A DNA stretch of 64,000 bases. Source: Trebonia sp963785645 (lineage in GTDB: Bacteria > Actinomycetota > Actinomycetes > Streptosporangiales > Streptosporangiaceae). Each line of letters starts with the position of its first letter. Position 1 is the first letter of the stretch. The stretch covers positions 124,001 to 188,000 of the forward strand of contig CAWAWG010000003.1 in assembly GCA_963785645.1 (NCBI GenBank), written 5' to 3'. Positions 27,110-36,556 of this stretch are shown here, one piece after another. The position numbers and the translations under genes were made by a program. The notes under the pieces were generated by a model, which did no database searches, was not told where the DNA came from, and saw nothing but the letters and a program-made list of their open reading frames with translations.

Positions 27110-28651
27110 TTATCCCTCGGCGCCGGCTCTGGCCGCTGTCGACCGCGCCCACTGCGTCGTGGAGATGACGCCGAGGATGAGGACGGCGTAGCCGCAGCCG
27201 GCCATGATCCACCAGCCGGAGTGAGCCGCGCTCAGGAAGCCCGCGTGCATGGAGCCGCGCAGGCTGGCCGCGAGGACCGAACCGACGATGGCAACGCCGA
27301 GCGACTGGCCGAGCTGTCGGCTTGACGAGTTCATGCCGGACGCCACGCCGGCCTGCGACCTGGGCACGCCCGCCATGACACCGTTGGAGATCGGCACGTT
27401 CACCATGCCCGCGCCGAACCCGAACAGGCCGTAGGTGACGATCAGGAACAGCGGGCCGCTGGTGGAGCTGAGCTGGGACAGCGCCGCGGTCGACAAGGTG
27501 AGCGCCGCACCGGCGATCACGAACGGGACCCGCGGCCCGCCCCGCGCGACGATCCGCCCGGAGATCGGCGAGGCAAGGGCCATCATGCACGGCATCGGGA
27601 GCAGCGTCAGGCCCGCCCGCAGTGCGCTGAAGCCGCGTACATCCTGCAGGTACAGGGTGGTCAGGAAGAGGAACCCGGCGCTCGCGGCGATGGCACAGAC
27701 GGCGGTGGCGTTGGCGGCACTGAACGGAACCGACTTGAAGAACCGGAAATCGATCAGCGGCTCGGGGCGGCGCGGCTCGTAACGCAGCAGCAGCCCGAGC
27801 GCGGCCAGCGAGAGCAGGAAGAAGCCGAGAATATCCGGTGAGAACCAGCCGTTGGACGGGCCCTGGATGATGGCGTACGCCAGCGAGGAGAGCATGACGA
27901 TCACCAGGATCTGACCGAGGGGATCGGCCTTGCGGCCTCTGGCGGCCCTCGAGTCCGGCACGAGCAGGGCGGTGAGCGAGATAGCCGCGAGCCCGACCGG
28001 GATGTTCGCCCAGAAGATGCCGCGCCAGCCGACGGAGCCGACGAGGATGCCGCCTGCCACCGGGCCGAGGGCCATGGACAGCCCGGATACGCCGTCCCAG
28101 ACGCCGATCGCCTTGGCGCGCTCCTTCGGCGCGCTGAACACATTCGTGATGATGCCGAGCGCCGCGGGATTGAGCATGCTTCCGCCGACCCCCTGCAAGA
28201 CGCGGAAGGCGATCAGCCACGACAGCGAGGGCGCCAGGCTGCACAGCCACGACCCGAGCGTGAACAGGCTCAGGCCGACCTGGAAAATGGTGCGCCGGCC
28301 GATCCGGTCGGCCGCGGCCCCGGAGAACATCAACAGGCTGGCCAGGACGATGGTGTAGCCCGCGACGGTCCACTGCAGCCCCGTCACGCTCGTATGCAGC
28401 GATCGGCCGATCTCGGGGAGTCCGACGTTCACGATCGTGTTGTCAAGGCCCACCATGAACAGAGCCGAGCAGCAGACCGCGAGCACAATCGCGCGGCGGC
28501 CGGAACCGATGGCTACTGTCAGTGATTCCGCCGAGTCGTGAACCGCGGGGACCACGGAGACCGTTATAGGAGTAGAGGCCGGTACTGCTTCGGCATGTGA
28601 TCGTACAGATACGTTCTGTAGCCGAGATTGAGCAGTAGGGACCGAACGCAT
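27110..28651 (-). CDS. DHA2-family MFS exporter
   Basis: 513 residues, about 14 membrane segments after a 45-residue hydrophilic start. Seen: FMVGLDNTIVNVGLPEI with the helix-1 D1-type motif, AADRIGRRTIFQVGL (motif A), and VLQGVGGSMLNPAALGII. In the second half: SGRIVARGGPRVPFV. It is an antiporter of the EmrB/QacA type; the substrate is unknown. AGGCGG lies eight bases before ATG 28651. The divergent intergenic region holds an inverted repeat that may bind its regulator; no regulator gene is adjacent. Confidence 0.8.
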   Translation of the reverse strand: MRSVPTAQSRLQNVSVRSHAEAVPASTPITVSVVPAVHDSAESLTVAIGSGRRAIVLAVCCSALFMVGLDNTIVNVGLPEIGRSLHTSVTGLQWTVAGYTIVLASLLMFSGAAADRIGRRTIFQVGLSLFTLGSWLCSLAPSLSWLIAFRVLQGVGGSMLNPAALGIITNVFSAPKERAKAIGVWDGVSGLSMALGPVAGGILVGSVGWRGIFWANIPVGLAAISLTALLVPDSRAARGRKADPLGQILVIVMLSSLAYAIIQGPSNGWFSPDILGFFLLSLAALGLLLRYEPRRPEPLIDFRFFKSVPFSAANATAVCAIAASAGFLFLTTLYLQDVRGFSALRAGLTLLPMPCMMALASPISGRIVARGGPRVPFVIAGAALTLSTAALSQLSSTSGPLFLIVTYGLFGFGAGMVNVPISNGVMAGVPRSQAGVASGMNSSSRQLGQSLGVAIVGSVLAASLRGSMHAGFLSAAHSGWWIMAGCGYAVLILGVISTTQWARSTAARAGAEG

Positions 28652-28714
28652 TGCGCACCGCCTGGGGGGTCAGCGAGTGTTATGCCTTACATGACATTAC
28701 ATTGCTGCGCGCTG

Positions 28715-28744
28715 TAGTCAATAGGTAACACCATGAATTGACTA
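28715..28744. promoter_or_regulatory. Candidate operator in divergent promoter region
   Basis: TAGTCAAT (28715-28722) and ATTGACTA (28737-28744) are exact inverted repeats with a 14-base spacer. They lie in a conspicuously A/T-rich stretch between the exporter (leftward) and the hypothetical gene (rightward), a typical place for a repressor site. Confidence 0.45.
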
Positions 28745-28915
28745 ATTGCTTCTCCAAGGGCGCAACTTGCGTTTCACCTGAACGCTTCCGCCACGTTCGC
28801 CCAACACGAGGCACCGTGCCGGTCTACATTTAGGCAGGATGCCGTCATGTCGGCGGCCGCGAGGCGGGTGGTTGACGGCATCCTTTCGCAAGACGCGTGA
28901 GGAGCGAGGTGGGGC

Positions 28916-29434
28916 GTGTCCGACGGGGGATATGCGAGTCGGAGGCTGCTTCAGCTGGTGATGCCCGTTTTCCCCGATCGCCGGATGTTCCGTATCCACG
29001 ACCCGGAGGTGCACCCGGACGCGCCCGGCGGGCCGCTGCCGCCGACCGGCGTCCTGGTGTCCGCCAACCGCGAGCAGCTCTGGATCGGTTCGCTACAGCA
29101 AGACGTCGACGTCCGCCTCGTTCTAGAGGAGTGGGACGGCCAGCCGCTGCTGCCCGACGCCTGGGACGAAGAGGCCAAGGCGCGCCTGTACCTGCGCGGA
29201 CGACTCTCGGTCGACATGGGCTCGGCGGGGTCTGCGGTGTCCGCGCTGCGGCTGTCGGGCGGCGTCGGCAACTACGAGGTCCGCGTGTACGCGCGCTACC
29301 GCGAGGCGGTCGTGCAGATGTACGCAGACCTGTTCAACCAGCACCGAGATCCGCTGTCCGATGAGTTCCAGCGGGAGAAGCGCAAGCTGGAGGGGGTCGA
29401 GCGGTACCTTGTCCAGCTCTGGCGCGACTCGTAA
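28916..29434 (+). CDS. Hypothetical protein, 172 residues
   Basis: Not recognised. GTG 28916 with GAGCGAGG upstream. Soluble, mixed alpha/beta with a strand-rich middle (TGVLVSANREQLWIGSL, VDVRLVLEEWDG, YLRGRLSVDMG) and an acidic-basic helical end (EFQREKRKLEGVERYLVQLW). No signal peptide or membrane segment. Coding character is good and the frame is uninterrupted, so it is probably a real gene. Confidence 0.6.
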   Translation: MSDGGYASRRLLQLVMPVFPDRRMFRIHDPEVHPDAPGGPLPPTGVLVSANREQLWIGSLQQDVDVRLVLEEWDGQPLLPDAWDEEAKARLYLRGRLSVDMGSAGSAVSALRLSGGVGNYEVRVYARYREAVVQMYADLFNQHRDPLSDEFQREKRKLEGVERYLVQLWRDS

Positions 29435-29479
29435 CCAGCCGGAGCCGCCAGCCGCCCGCGCAGCGGTAGGCAGACGCCG

Positions 29480-29797
29480 CTAACCCGCGGTGCTCTGCGC
29501 CACTCCGCCGATCCGCATCGGGGCGCTTGTCGACGGCTGCGGGGAAGACAGCCTGTTGAGCGGCGTTTTTGAGGTATGCGCGCGGAAAGGAATCATGGCG
29601 TAAACGGTCAGTCCTATGACGGCGAGCAGGACGACGGTACAGATCGAGCCGATTATCTTGCCCCGGGTGGTCCGGAGCCCGGCGGCCGGCCCTGGCCGCT
29701 TAAATGAGGACAGCCTGGTCGCAAGACGAGGGTCCTCCGCGGCAAGCCGCCGCTCAATCTCGGCGAGCATGCGCTGCTCGTCCATTGACAGCGCCAT
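29480..29797 (-). CDS. DUF3040 membrane protein
   Basis: 105 residues from ATG 29797, chosen because GGAGG lies ten bases upstream and the family begins MALS. Conserved head MALSMDEQRMLAEIERRL is present, followed by LAAEDPRLATRLSSF and one membrane helix (IIGSICTVVLLAVIGLTVYA). The Ser/Pro-rich tail lies on the far side. The family is restricted to actinobacteria and has no known function. Confidence 0.8.
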   Translation of the reverse strand: MALSMDEQRMLAEIERRLAAEDPRLATRLSSFKRPGPAAGLRTTRGKIIGSICTVVLLAVIGLTVYAMIPFRAHTSKTPLNRLSSPQPSTSAPMRIGGVAQSTAG

Positions 29798-30030
29798 AGC
29801 GCCATACCTCCGCGTTCCACGCGCCAGATGGGAACTCATCTAACTATCCCCCACGGGGAGTGGTTTATCCAATCGTTCTGACTTTGTGCCCGACCCTTTT
29901 TGAAACAGACAAGAACTGACTACGGAACGCGTTCAGATATAACTAAAATCGTGATCACCACCCGGCGGCCACCCGACGAGGACCGAACATATGTTTGCCA
30001 TCATCGAACGCCGGTTCTACACTGTCGGTT

Positions 30031-31170
30031 ATGCGCTGGGACAGCCTGCTCCTCGATTCGAGCGACGCCCGAGACCCCGCCGGCGGGGCCGCGCTGCCGC
30101 TGATCGAGCGGAACGCCGTCACCCGGACGTTCGACACGCCCGAGTTCCGCGGCATGACCTTCTACGAGGTCCACGCCAAGTCGATCGTCTCCGAGGTCCC
30201 CAAGTCCTCCCGGATGATGTTCCGCTTCACCGTCAATCCCTACCGGGGATGTCAGCATTCCTGCCTGTACTGTTTCGCCCGACAAAGTCACACATATCTG
30301 GACATGGACGCGGGGCGGGACTTCGATACCCGGGTGGTGGTCAAGGTCAACGCGCCCGCGTTGCTCCGGGCGAGGCTGGCCTCACCCGGCTGGGCGGGCG
30401 CGCACATCGCGATGGGCACCAATGTCGACTGCTACCAGCGGGCGGAGGGGCGGTACAAGCTCATGCGCGGCATCATCGCGGCGCTGCGGGACGCCGCTAA
30501 CCCGTTCTCGATCCTCACCAAGGGGACGCTGATCCTGCGCGATCTCGATCTGCTCCTGTCCGCGGCCGAGGTGACCGACGTCGGACTGAACGTCTCGGCG
30601 GGATTTGTCGACAAGTCGCTATGGCGGGCCATCGAGCCCGGGACCCCGGCGCCGGAGCGCCGCCTCGATGCATGTGCCGCGCTCAATGACGCGGGGCTGC
30701 GCTGCGGTGTGCTGATGGGGCCGGTCGTGCCCTACCTGTCAGACTCCCCCGCCCAGCTCGCCGCGGCCGTCCGGGCGGCCGCGGCGGCGGGCGCGGTGCA
30801 TGTCACGCCCATCGTGCTTCACCTACGGCCCGGTTCCCGTGAGTGGTTCCTCGGCTGGCTCCGCGAGGCGCACCCCGGCCTCTTGCCCCGTTACGCGGAG
30901 CTCTACGGGCACGGCTCATATGCACGCAAGGACTACCAGGCCCGGGTCACCGGACAGGTCCAGGAACTGGCAGAGCGCCTCGGCGTCGGCAAGGGCGCGA
31001 CCGGAGGCGCCGACCCGGGGCCGCGCGGACCGCGGCCCGCTGTGCCGCCGGAAAGCACGGTGCCGCGGGAAAGCACGGTGCCGCCGGGGAACAGCACTCC
31101 GCCCGCCGCTGCGCGGCACGAGCAGCTCACCTTGCTGTTATCCGGATTCAGGTACCCGGGACGCTCCTAA
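30031..31170 (+). CDS. Rv2578c-family radical SAM protein
   Basis: 379 residues from ATG 30031. The radical SAM cluster motif is CQHSCLYCFAR (CxxxCxxC) near residue 75, followed by SHTYLDMDAGRDFD and GTNVDCYQRAE typical of the Rv2578c/SPL-related family. It binds a 4Fe-4S cluster and cleaves S-adenosylmethionine; substrate unknown. The last 50 residues are a Pro/Gly-rich tail with internal repeats (PPESTVPRESTVPPGNS), likely disordered. Confidence 0.8.
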   Translation: MRWDSLLLDSSDARDPAGGAALPLIERNAVTRTFDTPEFRGMTFYEVHAKSIVSEVPKSSRMMFRFTVNPYRGCQHSCLYCFARQSHTYLDMDAGRDFDTRVVVKVNAPALLRARLASPGWAGAHIAMGTNVDCYQRAEGRYKLMRGIIAALRDAANPFSILTKGTLILRDLDLLLSAAEVTDVGLNVSAGFVDKSLWRAIEPGTPAPERRLDACAALNDAGLRCGVLMGPVVPYLSDSPAQLAAAVRAAAAAGAVHVTPIVLHLRPGSREWFLGWLREAHPGLLPRYAELYGHGSYARKDYQARVTGQVQELAERLGVGKGATGGADPGPRGPRPAVPPESTVPRESTVPPGNSTPPAAARHEQLTLLLSGFRYPGRS

Positions 31171-31888
31171 CGAGATCCAGGTACCCGGGACGGGACGCCG
31201 GTCCCGGCCGCCCGCTCGCCAACCGCCCGGCGGCCTGCCCGGGACAGCCGAGCGCCGCGCGACCCGGCCGCATGGCCGGGGTCGCGGCGGGATCCGCCGC
31301 GACCGTGACGCATGCGGACCGCGCTGCCGGGGGAGACCAGCCCCGCCAGTCCAGGCGGGATCAGACAGCATTGACCAGCATCAACCCGCATTAAACAGCG
31401 CGCTATTTACCCACCGGTAGCCTTTTAGGGTAATCGGGACTTAGCGGATTCCGCTTGGCCAGGATGCCCAAAGGTTACGGATTCCGCGAGCAACCTGGCA
31501 CCAGGGATAACCGTTTCCAGCGCCAACAAGCAGGGGTAAAACGGATTCCGTGGACCCGGGGCAATGCCACTGAGTCGGGCTCGAAGGTAAGCGAACACTT
31601 AACGAGTTGCAGAGGAAACAGAGAGAAACGGCTCCGCAAACGTTCGCAGGCTTTCGCAATCGTTCGCATTCGGCCAGCCCGGCTACCCGGCCCGAGGCAC
31701 GCCGACCCAGTCCGTGCCGCCTTTGCCTGCCCCGGGCCGCCATCGGCGGAGGGGGCGGCACCAAGGCTCCCGCTTTGCCTCCGGTGAGGGGATCTGCATT
31801 AGAAAGCGAGGAAAGGAACGCCGACAGCCATGCGACCGTAGATATAGGTGATGTCACGTTATGGCCAGATCGGTGGCAGAGATCACAG
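31171..31888. other. Long intergenic region with short repeats
   Basis: About 720 bases without a convincing gene. A direct repeat of CAGGTACCCGGGACG occurs at the end of the radical SAM gene and again just after it. Three copies of CGGATTCCG lie further on (separate entry). The part nearest the ArsR gene is less GC-rich and probably holds its promoter. Confidence 0.45.
31445..31550. repeat. Three CGGATTCCG repeats
   Basis: CGGATTCCG occurs at 31445-31453, 31478-31486 and 31542-31550. The nonamer is nearly self-complementary. Offsets of 33 and 64 bases approximate three and six helical turns, so the sites would face the same side of the helix. Confidence 0.4.
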
Positions 31889-32272
31889 ATGCACGCGAGT
31901 ATTAGCCCCATGACGATTCCAACGGAACTCATCGGAGAGCCGACCGCTGAGTATCCATGCCCGCCGCTTGGCGCGGCGGAACTCAACGCTGCGGATGCCG
32001 AGCGCATGGCCGGCATGTTCAAGGCGCTGGCCGACCCGGTTCGCCTCCGGCTTTTCTCCCGGGTCGCCGCGCACCAGAGCGGAGAAGCCTCCGTTTGCGA
32101 CATTCAGAACGTGGGCGTCTCGCAGCCCACGGTCAGTCACCACCTGAAGAAGCTGAGGGAGGCAGGCCTGATCATCTCCGAACGAAGGGGCACGTGGGTC
32201 TACTGCAGGGTCGCTCCTGGCGTACTGCCCGCGATGGCGCAGATGCTCTCACCGCGAGAGCCGAGCAACTGA
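31889..32272 (+). CDS. ArsR/SmtB-family transcriptional regulator
   Basis: 127 residues. Winged HTH: MFKALADPVRLRLFSRVAAH, then SVCDIQNVGVSQPTVSHHLK with the recognition helix, then EAGLIISERRGTWVYCRVAP for the wing. The VCD motif is where arsenic-type ArsR proteins have CxC; here one Cys is present, so metal sensing is possible but not assured. ATG 31889 has AGAG upstream; ATG 31910 is an alternative. No efflux or arsenate gene is adjacent, so the target may be its own promoter or distant. Confidence 0.75.
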   Translation: MHASISPMTIPTELIGEPTAEYPCPPLGAAELNAADAERMAGMFKALADPVRLRLFSRVAAHQSGEASVCDIQNVGVSQPTVSHHLKKLREAGLIISERRGTWVYCRVAPGVLPAMAQMLSPREPSN

Positions 32273-32419
32273 CACGCGCCGCGAGCCGACCAGGTACCTG
32301 CTCACCGGGAGCGAGCAGAATGCCCGGCGGTACGCGGAACACCCGGTATGGGTGCGGACACGCCCGCTGGCGCATGGTGCCAGCCGGGCGGTCCGCGGCC
32401 CCTACTAGAATTCGCTGTT

Positions 32420-33718
32420 ATGGCAGAGCCGTACGGGAACCACAGCGACCCCAGCGAGCGGCAGGGCAGGGACCGATACGGCGAGCGGCTGGTTGTCCGC
32501 AGCGCCGTGATTCCCGACCCCGGTGAGGATTTCCTCGACCAGGTGCCCGAGCCGGCGGTCGTCGCCTGGGTGCGGCAGGCCGCGGGCCTGGCCGGGTGGG
32601 GTGAGGCCGCGCGGGTGACGCTGCCCGCTGGGGCAGACCGGTTCACCGCCGCGGAGAAGTGGCTCCGCGAGGTCGCCGACGGCGCGGATGTCGACGACCG
32701 GGTGCGGCGCCGCGGCTCGGGCCTGGTGGCATTCGGCACCTTCACGTTCGATGACGCGTCCGACGGTTCTGTGCTCGTCGTGCCTCGGGTGATCCTCGGC
32801 CGGGACGGCACGGGGAACGCCTGGCTGACCACCATCACGCCAGCGGGAGAGTCCCCGTGGACGCCCGGCCCGTTTCACCCGCCGGTGCCGCCGGGCGACC
32901 TTCGCTGGCACGACGGCTCGCTTTCCGCGCCGCAGTGGGAGCAGGCGGTCGACGAGGCCGTGCGCAGGATCGCCCACTCCGCCGACCTGCGCAAGGTCGT
33001 ACTCGCCAGGGACCTGTACGCGTCGGCCGACCGGTCGATCGACCCCCGGGTGCTGCTGCGCTGGCTCGCCGCGCGCTACCCCGGCTGCTTCACCTTCGCC
33101 TGCGACGGGCTGCTCGGCGCCACCCCGGAACTGCTCATCCGCAAGGACGGCTGGAAGGTGAGCTCCCTCGTCCTGGCCGGCACCACGCCGCGCGGCGCGA
33201 CCCAGGCCGAGGACAGTGCCCTCGCCCAGGCCCTGCTCGGGTCGGCCAAGGAGAACGAGGAGCACCAGTACGCCGCGGCCTCGCTGCGAGACACCCTGTC
33301 GCCGCTCTGCTCCGCCATGTACATCACCCCGCGCCCCGAACTGATCCGGCTGCCGAACGTCCAGCACCTCGGCACCGGGGTGCGCGGCACCCTCGCCGCC
33401 GCCAGATCCGCGCTCACGCTCGTCGCGGCGGTGCACCCGACGGCCGCCGTCGGCGGCACGCCGACCGACGCCGCCGTCGAGGTGATCCGTGAGCTTGAGT
33501 CCATGGACCGGGAGCGGTACGCCGGCCCGGTCGGCTGGATCGATGCCGACGGCAACGGCGAGTGGGGCATCGCCCTGCGGTGTGCGCAGCTCGAAGGGAA
33601 CCGGGCGCGGCTGTTCGCGGGCGGTGGCATCGTCGCGGGTTCCGACCCGGCCGCCGAACTGGCGGAGACCGAATCCAAGCTCCGGCCGATGCGCAACGCC
33701 CTGGAACAGGCCGACTAG
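32420..33718 (+). CDS. Isochorismate synthase (MenF/EntC family)
   Basis: 432-residue chorismate-utilising enzyme converting chorismate to isochorismate for menaquinone or siderophore synthesis. Conserved parts: KVVLARDLYASADR, FACDGLLGATPELLIRK, LAGTTPRGAT, then VAAVHPTAAVGGTPTDAA and ESMDRERYAGPVGWIDADGN, ending FAGGGIVAGSDP. These fit isochorismate synthase rather than anthranilate synthase. No men or siderophore gene is adjacent, so the pathway is undecided. Start ATG 32420 gives a normal length. Confidence 0.85.
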   Translation: MAEPYGNHSDPSERQGRDRYGERLVVRSAVIPDPGEDFLDQVPEPAVVAWVRQAAGLAGWGEAARVTLPAGADRFTAAEKWLREVADGADVDDRVRRRGSGLVAFGTFTFDDASDGSVLVVPRVILGRDGTGNAWLTTITPAGESPWTPGPFHPPVPPGDLRWHDGSLSAPQWEQAVDEAVRRIAHSADLRKVVLARDLYASADRSIDPRVLLRWLAARYPGCFTFACDGLLGATPELLIRKDGWKVSSLVLAGTTPRGATQAEDSALAQALLGSAKENEEHQYAAASLRDTLSPLCSAMYITPRPELIRLPNVQHLGTGVRGTLAAARSALTLVAAVHPTAAVGGTPTDAAVEVIRELESMDRERYAGPVGWIDADGNGEWGIALRCAQLEGNRARLFAGGGIVAGSDPAAELAETESKLRPMRNALEQAD

Positions 33719-33830
33719 CGGCAGGCCGAGTGACGCGCCGGCGGCGTCTGGCGGGAATGGGCGGCGCCCACCGGGGTACCGTGGGACCGGGCCAGGCCCG
33801 AGGATGTCTCGCGGCCGTGCGCTTCGCCCG

Positions 33831-34715
33831 CTACCTGACGGTCAGGCGACGGGACAGGCCGGTGGTGCCCGGCAGGGTGATCAGGTGACCGGCGGGCGGG
33901 CTCGGCACGCCCTCGCGGAGCATCCAGTGGTCCATGTAGATGCCGGCGGGCACCCAGTAGTTTTCTGACTGCAGGTAGCGGCTGATCACGACGCAGCCAT
34001 GCCCCTGGCTGGCGCGGCCGGGATGCTGCGATGGCACCCAGAACGCTCCCTTCGCGTCGTGGACCACCACCGGCGCGAGATCCACGATCTCGCCCCGCTC
34101 GACGTACTCCCAGAACCGCCCGTCGTCAAGCGGGCATGCGGTGAACGGCGGCCACCGCATGGGCTCGCTGCCCGCCAGGGCGAGCACGCGGACCTGCGGC
34201 ACCGCTGCCGTTTGTCGACTGTGAGCCGCCGAAGCCGAGCGCCCGTGGTAGACAGAAAGCATTGCCGTCGCCTGCCGGTCGCTGACCCAGCCAAGCAGGG
34301 CCCCGTCCCTGGGCACCGGCATGCCCTCGGTAATGACCCGGTGGCTGATGACCGGCACCGGCGTCCCCGGCGCGATCTCCTGGCACTCTCCCTCGGCCCG
34401 GTTCCACGAACAGAGCGCGAAGCACCCGGCCGGGTCCTGGCTGAGGATGTAGAAGCCGGACCCTTCGAACGCGCGGTGGCGCAGGACGATCGAGCGGTGA
34501 CGGCCACCGGAATGACACGGCGGAAATGAATCCTTTTCATCCCGCCCGTGCAGCGAAGATCTAACGCTCCCGGGGTCATCGGGATAAGAAAAATTCACTG
34601 CTAGGGGGTAGGACCGGAAAAGCCGCAGGCATGCGGCGAACGACGCTGCCCCGGACAGGGCGTGAACGAACACTGGCTGCTCTCCTCGCGTTCCCCCTGG
34701 CCGCGCCCGCCGCAT
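33831..34715 (-). CDS. Hypothetical protein, up to 294 residues
   Basis: Not recognised. The C-terminal 200 residues look like real coding sequence, aromatic-rich and well mixed: FEGSGFYILSQDPAGCFALC, then GRFWEYVERGEIVDLAPVVV, then SENYWVPAGIYMDHWMLREG. The first 60-70 residues are less convincing, so the true start may be nearer 34540. No signal peptide or membrane helix. Confidence 0.45.
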   Translation of the reverse strand: MRRARPGGTRGEQPVFVHALSGAASFAACLRLFRSYPLAVNFSYPDDPGSVRSSLHGRDEKDSFPPCHSGGRHRSIVLRHRAFEGSGFYILSQDPAGCFALCSWNRAEGECQEIAPGTPVPVISHRVITEGMPVPRDGALLGWVSDRQATAMLSVYHGRSASAAHSRQTAAVPQVRVLALAGSEPMRWPPFTACPLDDGRFWEYVERGEIVDLAPVVVHDAKGAFWVPSQHPGRASQGHGCVVISRYLQSENYWVPAGIYMDHWMLREGVPSPPAGHLITLPGTTGLSRRLTVR

Positions 34716-35277
34716 TCGACGAGGTCTGAGGTAGAAGCCGGTAATAACGTGAGTACGCTGAGGTACATGCTGCTGCGAGTCACGTCAGAAGACATCGGTC
34801 ACTTGACGCATATCAATGCGGCGTCAGCACTCGGATATCGCAATAGAGTGCCGCGTGTGCCGCGCCACGCCTAGCACCCCACCGATCTGGGACTGTCCAG
34901 GCGCATGCCTACGTTTTGCGCATAACGGGCCAAGACGCGCGCGGTTCCTTATGAGCGGCCGTTCCTTATGACGACCGCGCGGGCCGCGGCCACGGCCCGC
35001 GCGGTCGCAGCGGCCGCTTCGGAAAGGCCAGTCGAACCGGGAACCCTATTCTTCGCCCATGCCTCAGATTTTCACCTGGTCGGCAGAATCAAGGAGAATA
35101 AGGTTCCGTCGGCAGGTGAAAGCGGACGCGCCACTCGGGTCAGGGACGGGCGTTGCTGGGGCGACCCTTGAGGCGTGCCGCGTCCGCTGGTACCTGCTGC
35201 GAGGTTCCGTTACTCATGATGCCGTCCGGGACCGGGCAGACATCGGGCAGTTGACGGATGTAGGTGCGGTCAGGCCG
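34716..35277. other. Intergenic region, 560 bases
   Basis: No convincing gene, repeat or hairpin recognised. Short open frames here lack family features and coding character. Confidence 0.4.
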
Positions 35278-36553
35278 TCATTCCGCGATGAGGGTGGGGA
35301 GCAGGTCGCGGGCGGCCTGGTCGCCGTGGGCAGTGCCGCCTTCGGCGGGACCGGGGTCAGCGGGACCGGGGTCGGCCGGGCCGTGGAGGCCGGACAGGTC
35401 GGCCAGGAACCGGGCGATGTCGGTGGCCGCGCCGGGGGCGGCTGGCCCGCACCGCGCCGCGCGCATCGCGGCGAGGGCGCCGGGGTCGCGGCGCAGCCGG
35501 CCGATCTCCGCGGCGAGCTGCCGGGGCCGCGGCGCGTACACGCCCGCGCCGGCGCCGGTGACGAACTCGGCGTTGCCCTTCTCCTGGCCGGGCACGAACG
35601 AGGTGAGCACGAGCGGCGCGCCGCAGCAGGTCGCCTCCGCGATCGTGCCCGGGCCGGCCTTGCCGACCACGATGTCGGCGCAGCGCAGCCAGTCGGCCAT
35701 GTTGCCGACGAAGCCGTGCGCGGTGAGCCGCCCGCCGCCTGCCCGGCCGGCGAGCCGGGAGACGCGCCGCTTGAGCGAGCGGTTCCGGCCGCAGATGACG
35801 GCGACGTCCACGTCGTCGACCTGCCGGAGGATCGCGGCGGCGCGGCGGCGCAGGCCGCCGGAGCCCTCCGCGCCGCCGGTCAGCACGACGAGGAAGTCGC
35901 CGTCGACGCCGAGTTCCCGCTTGAGTTCCTTCCGCTCGGCCTCGCCGAGCGGCGGCTGGCAGAACTCGGCGGCGACCGGCAGGCCGAGGGGCACGTAGCG
36001 CGTCGGCGGCCATGCCCGTCCTCGGCGCAGCGGGCGGCGATCTCCTCCGACGGCACGACCACCCGGTCGACGGCGGCGTCCCGCCAGGACAGGTGTGCGG
36101 TGATCAGGTCGGTGATGACGGTGATCGACCGGCGGGCAGCGCGCCGGCCGACGGTCGCGCGGCGCGGACCGCCGGGTCGGCGGTCATCGGGTGGAAGGCC
36201 ACGATGAGCGCGGGCCGGCAGGCCTCGGCGGCCCGCGCGACGCTGCCGTAGACCGGGGCCATGACCGTGCGCCGGACCGCGGACGAGGACCCGCGGTGAG
36301 TCGCTCGCCCGCCAGAACAGCCACCACAGCCAGGGGGTCAGCCGGATGCACGGGCCCGTAGAGCCCGGCGAACCAGCGCAGCAGGCGGGGCACGTCGGGG
36401 CCGCGCAGCGGGTCGCAGATGACCGGGACGAACCGGCCGGGCAGCGCGCGCTCCAGTGCCTGCGCGACGGCCGCCGCGGCGCTGCGGTGTCCTCCGCCGG
36501 TGTCTCCGATGAGGAAGAGCAATGGCAGGGGCGGCTGTTCAGGGCGTGGCCAT
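35278..36553 (-). CDS. MGDG-synthase/MurG-type glycosyltransferase (GT28-like), frameshifted
   Basis: Nucleotide-sugar glycosyltransferase acting on lipid or polyprenyl acceptors at the membrane. The N-terminal domain has LLFLIGDTGGGHRSAAAAV, the MGDG-synthase signature. The C-terminal domain has VVLTGGAEGSGGL, then GFVGNMADWLRCADIVVGKA and GPGTIAEATCCGAPLVLTSF for sugar-nucleotide binding. The middle lies in other frames (breaks near 36400, 36300 and 36010). The start is ATG 36553, but only if the CCC run after ATGGCCACG is one base too long; then the protein begins MATPEQPPLPLLFLIGDTGG. The previous gene's stop lies four bases away. Confidence 0.65.
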
Positions 36554-36556
36554 CGC

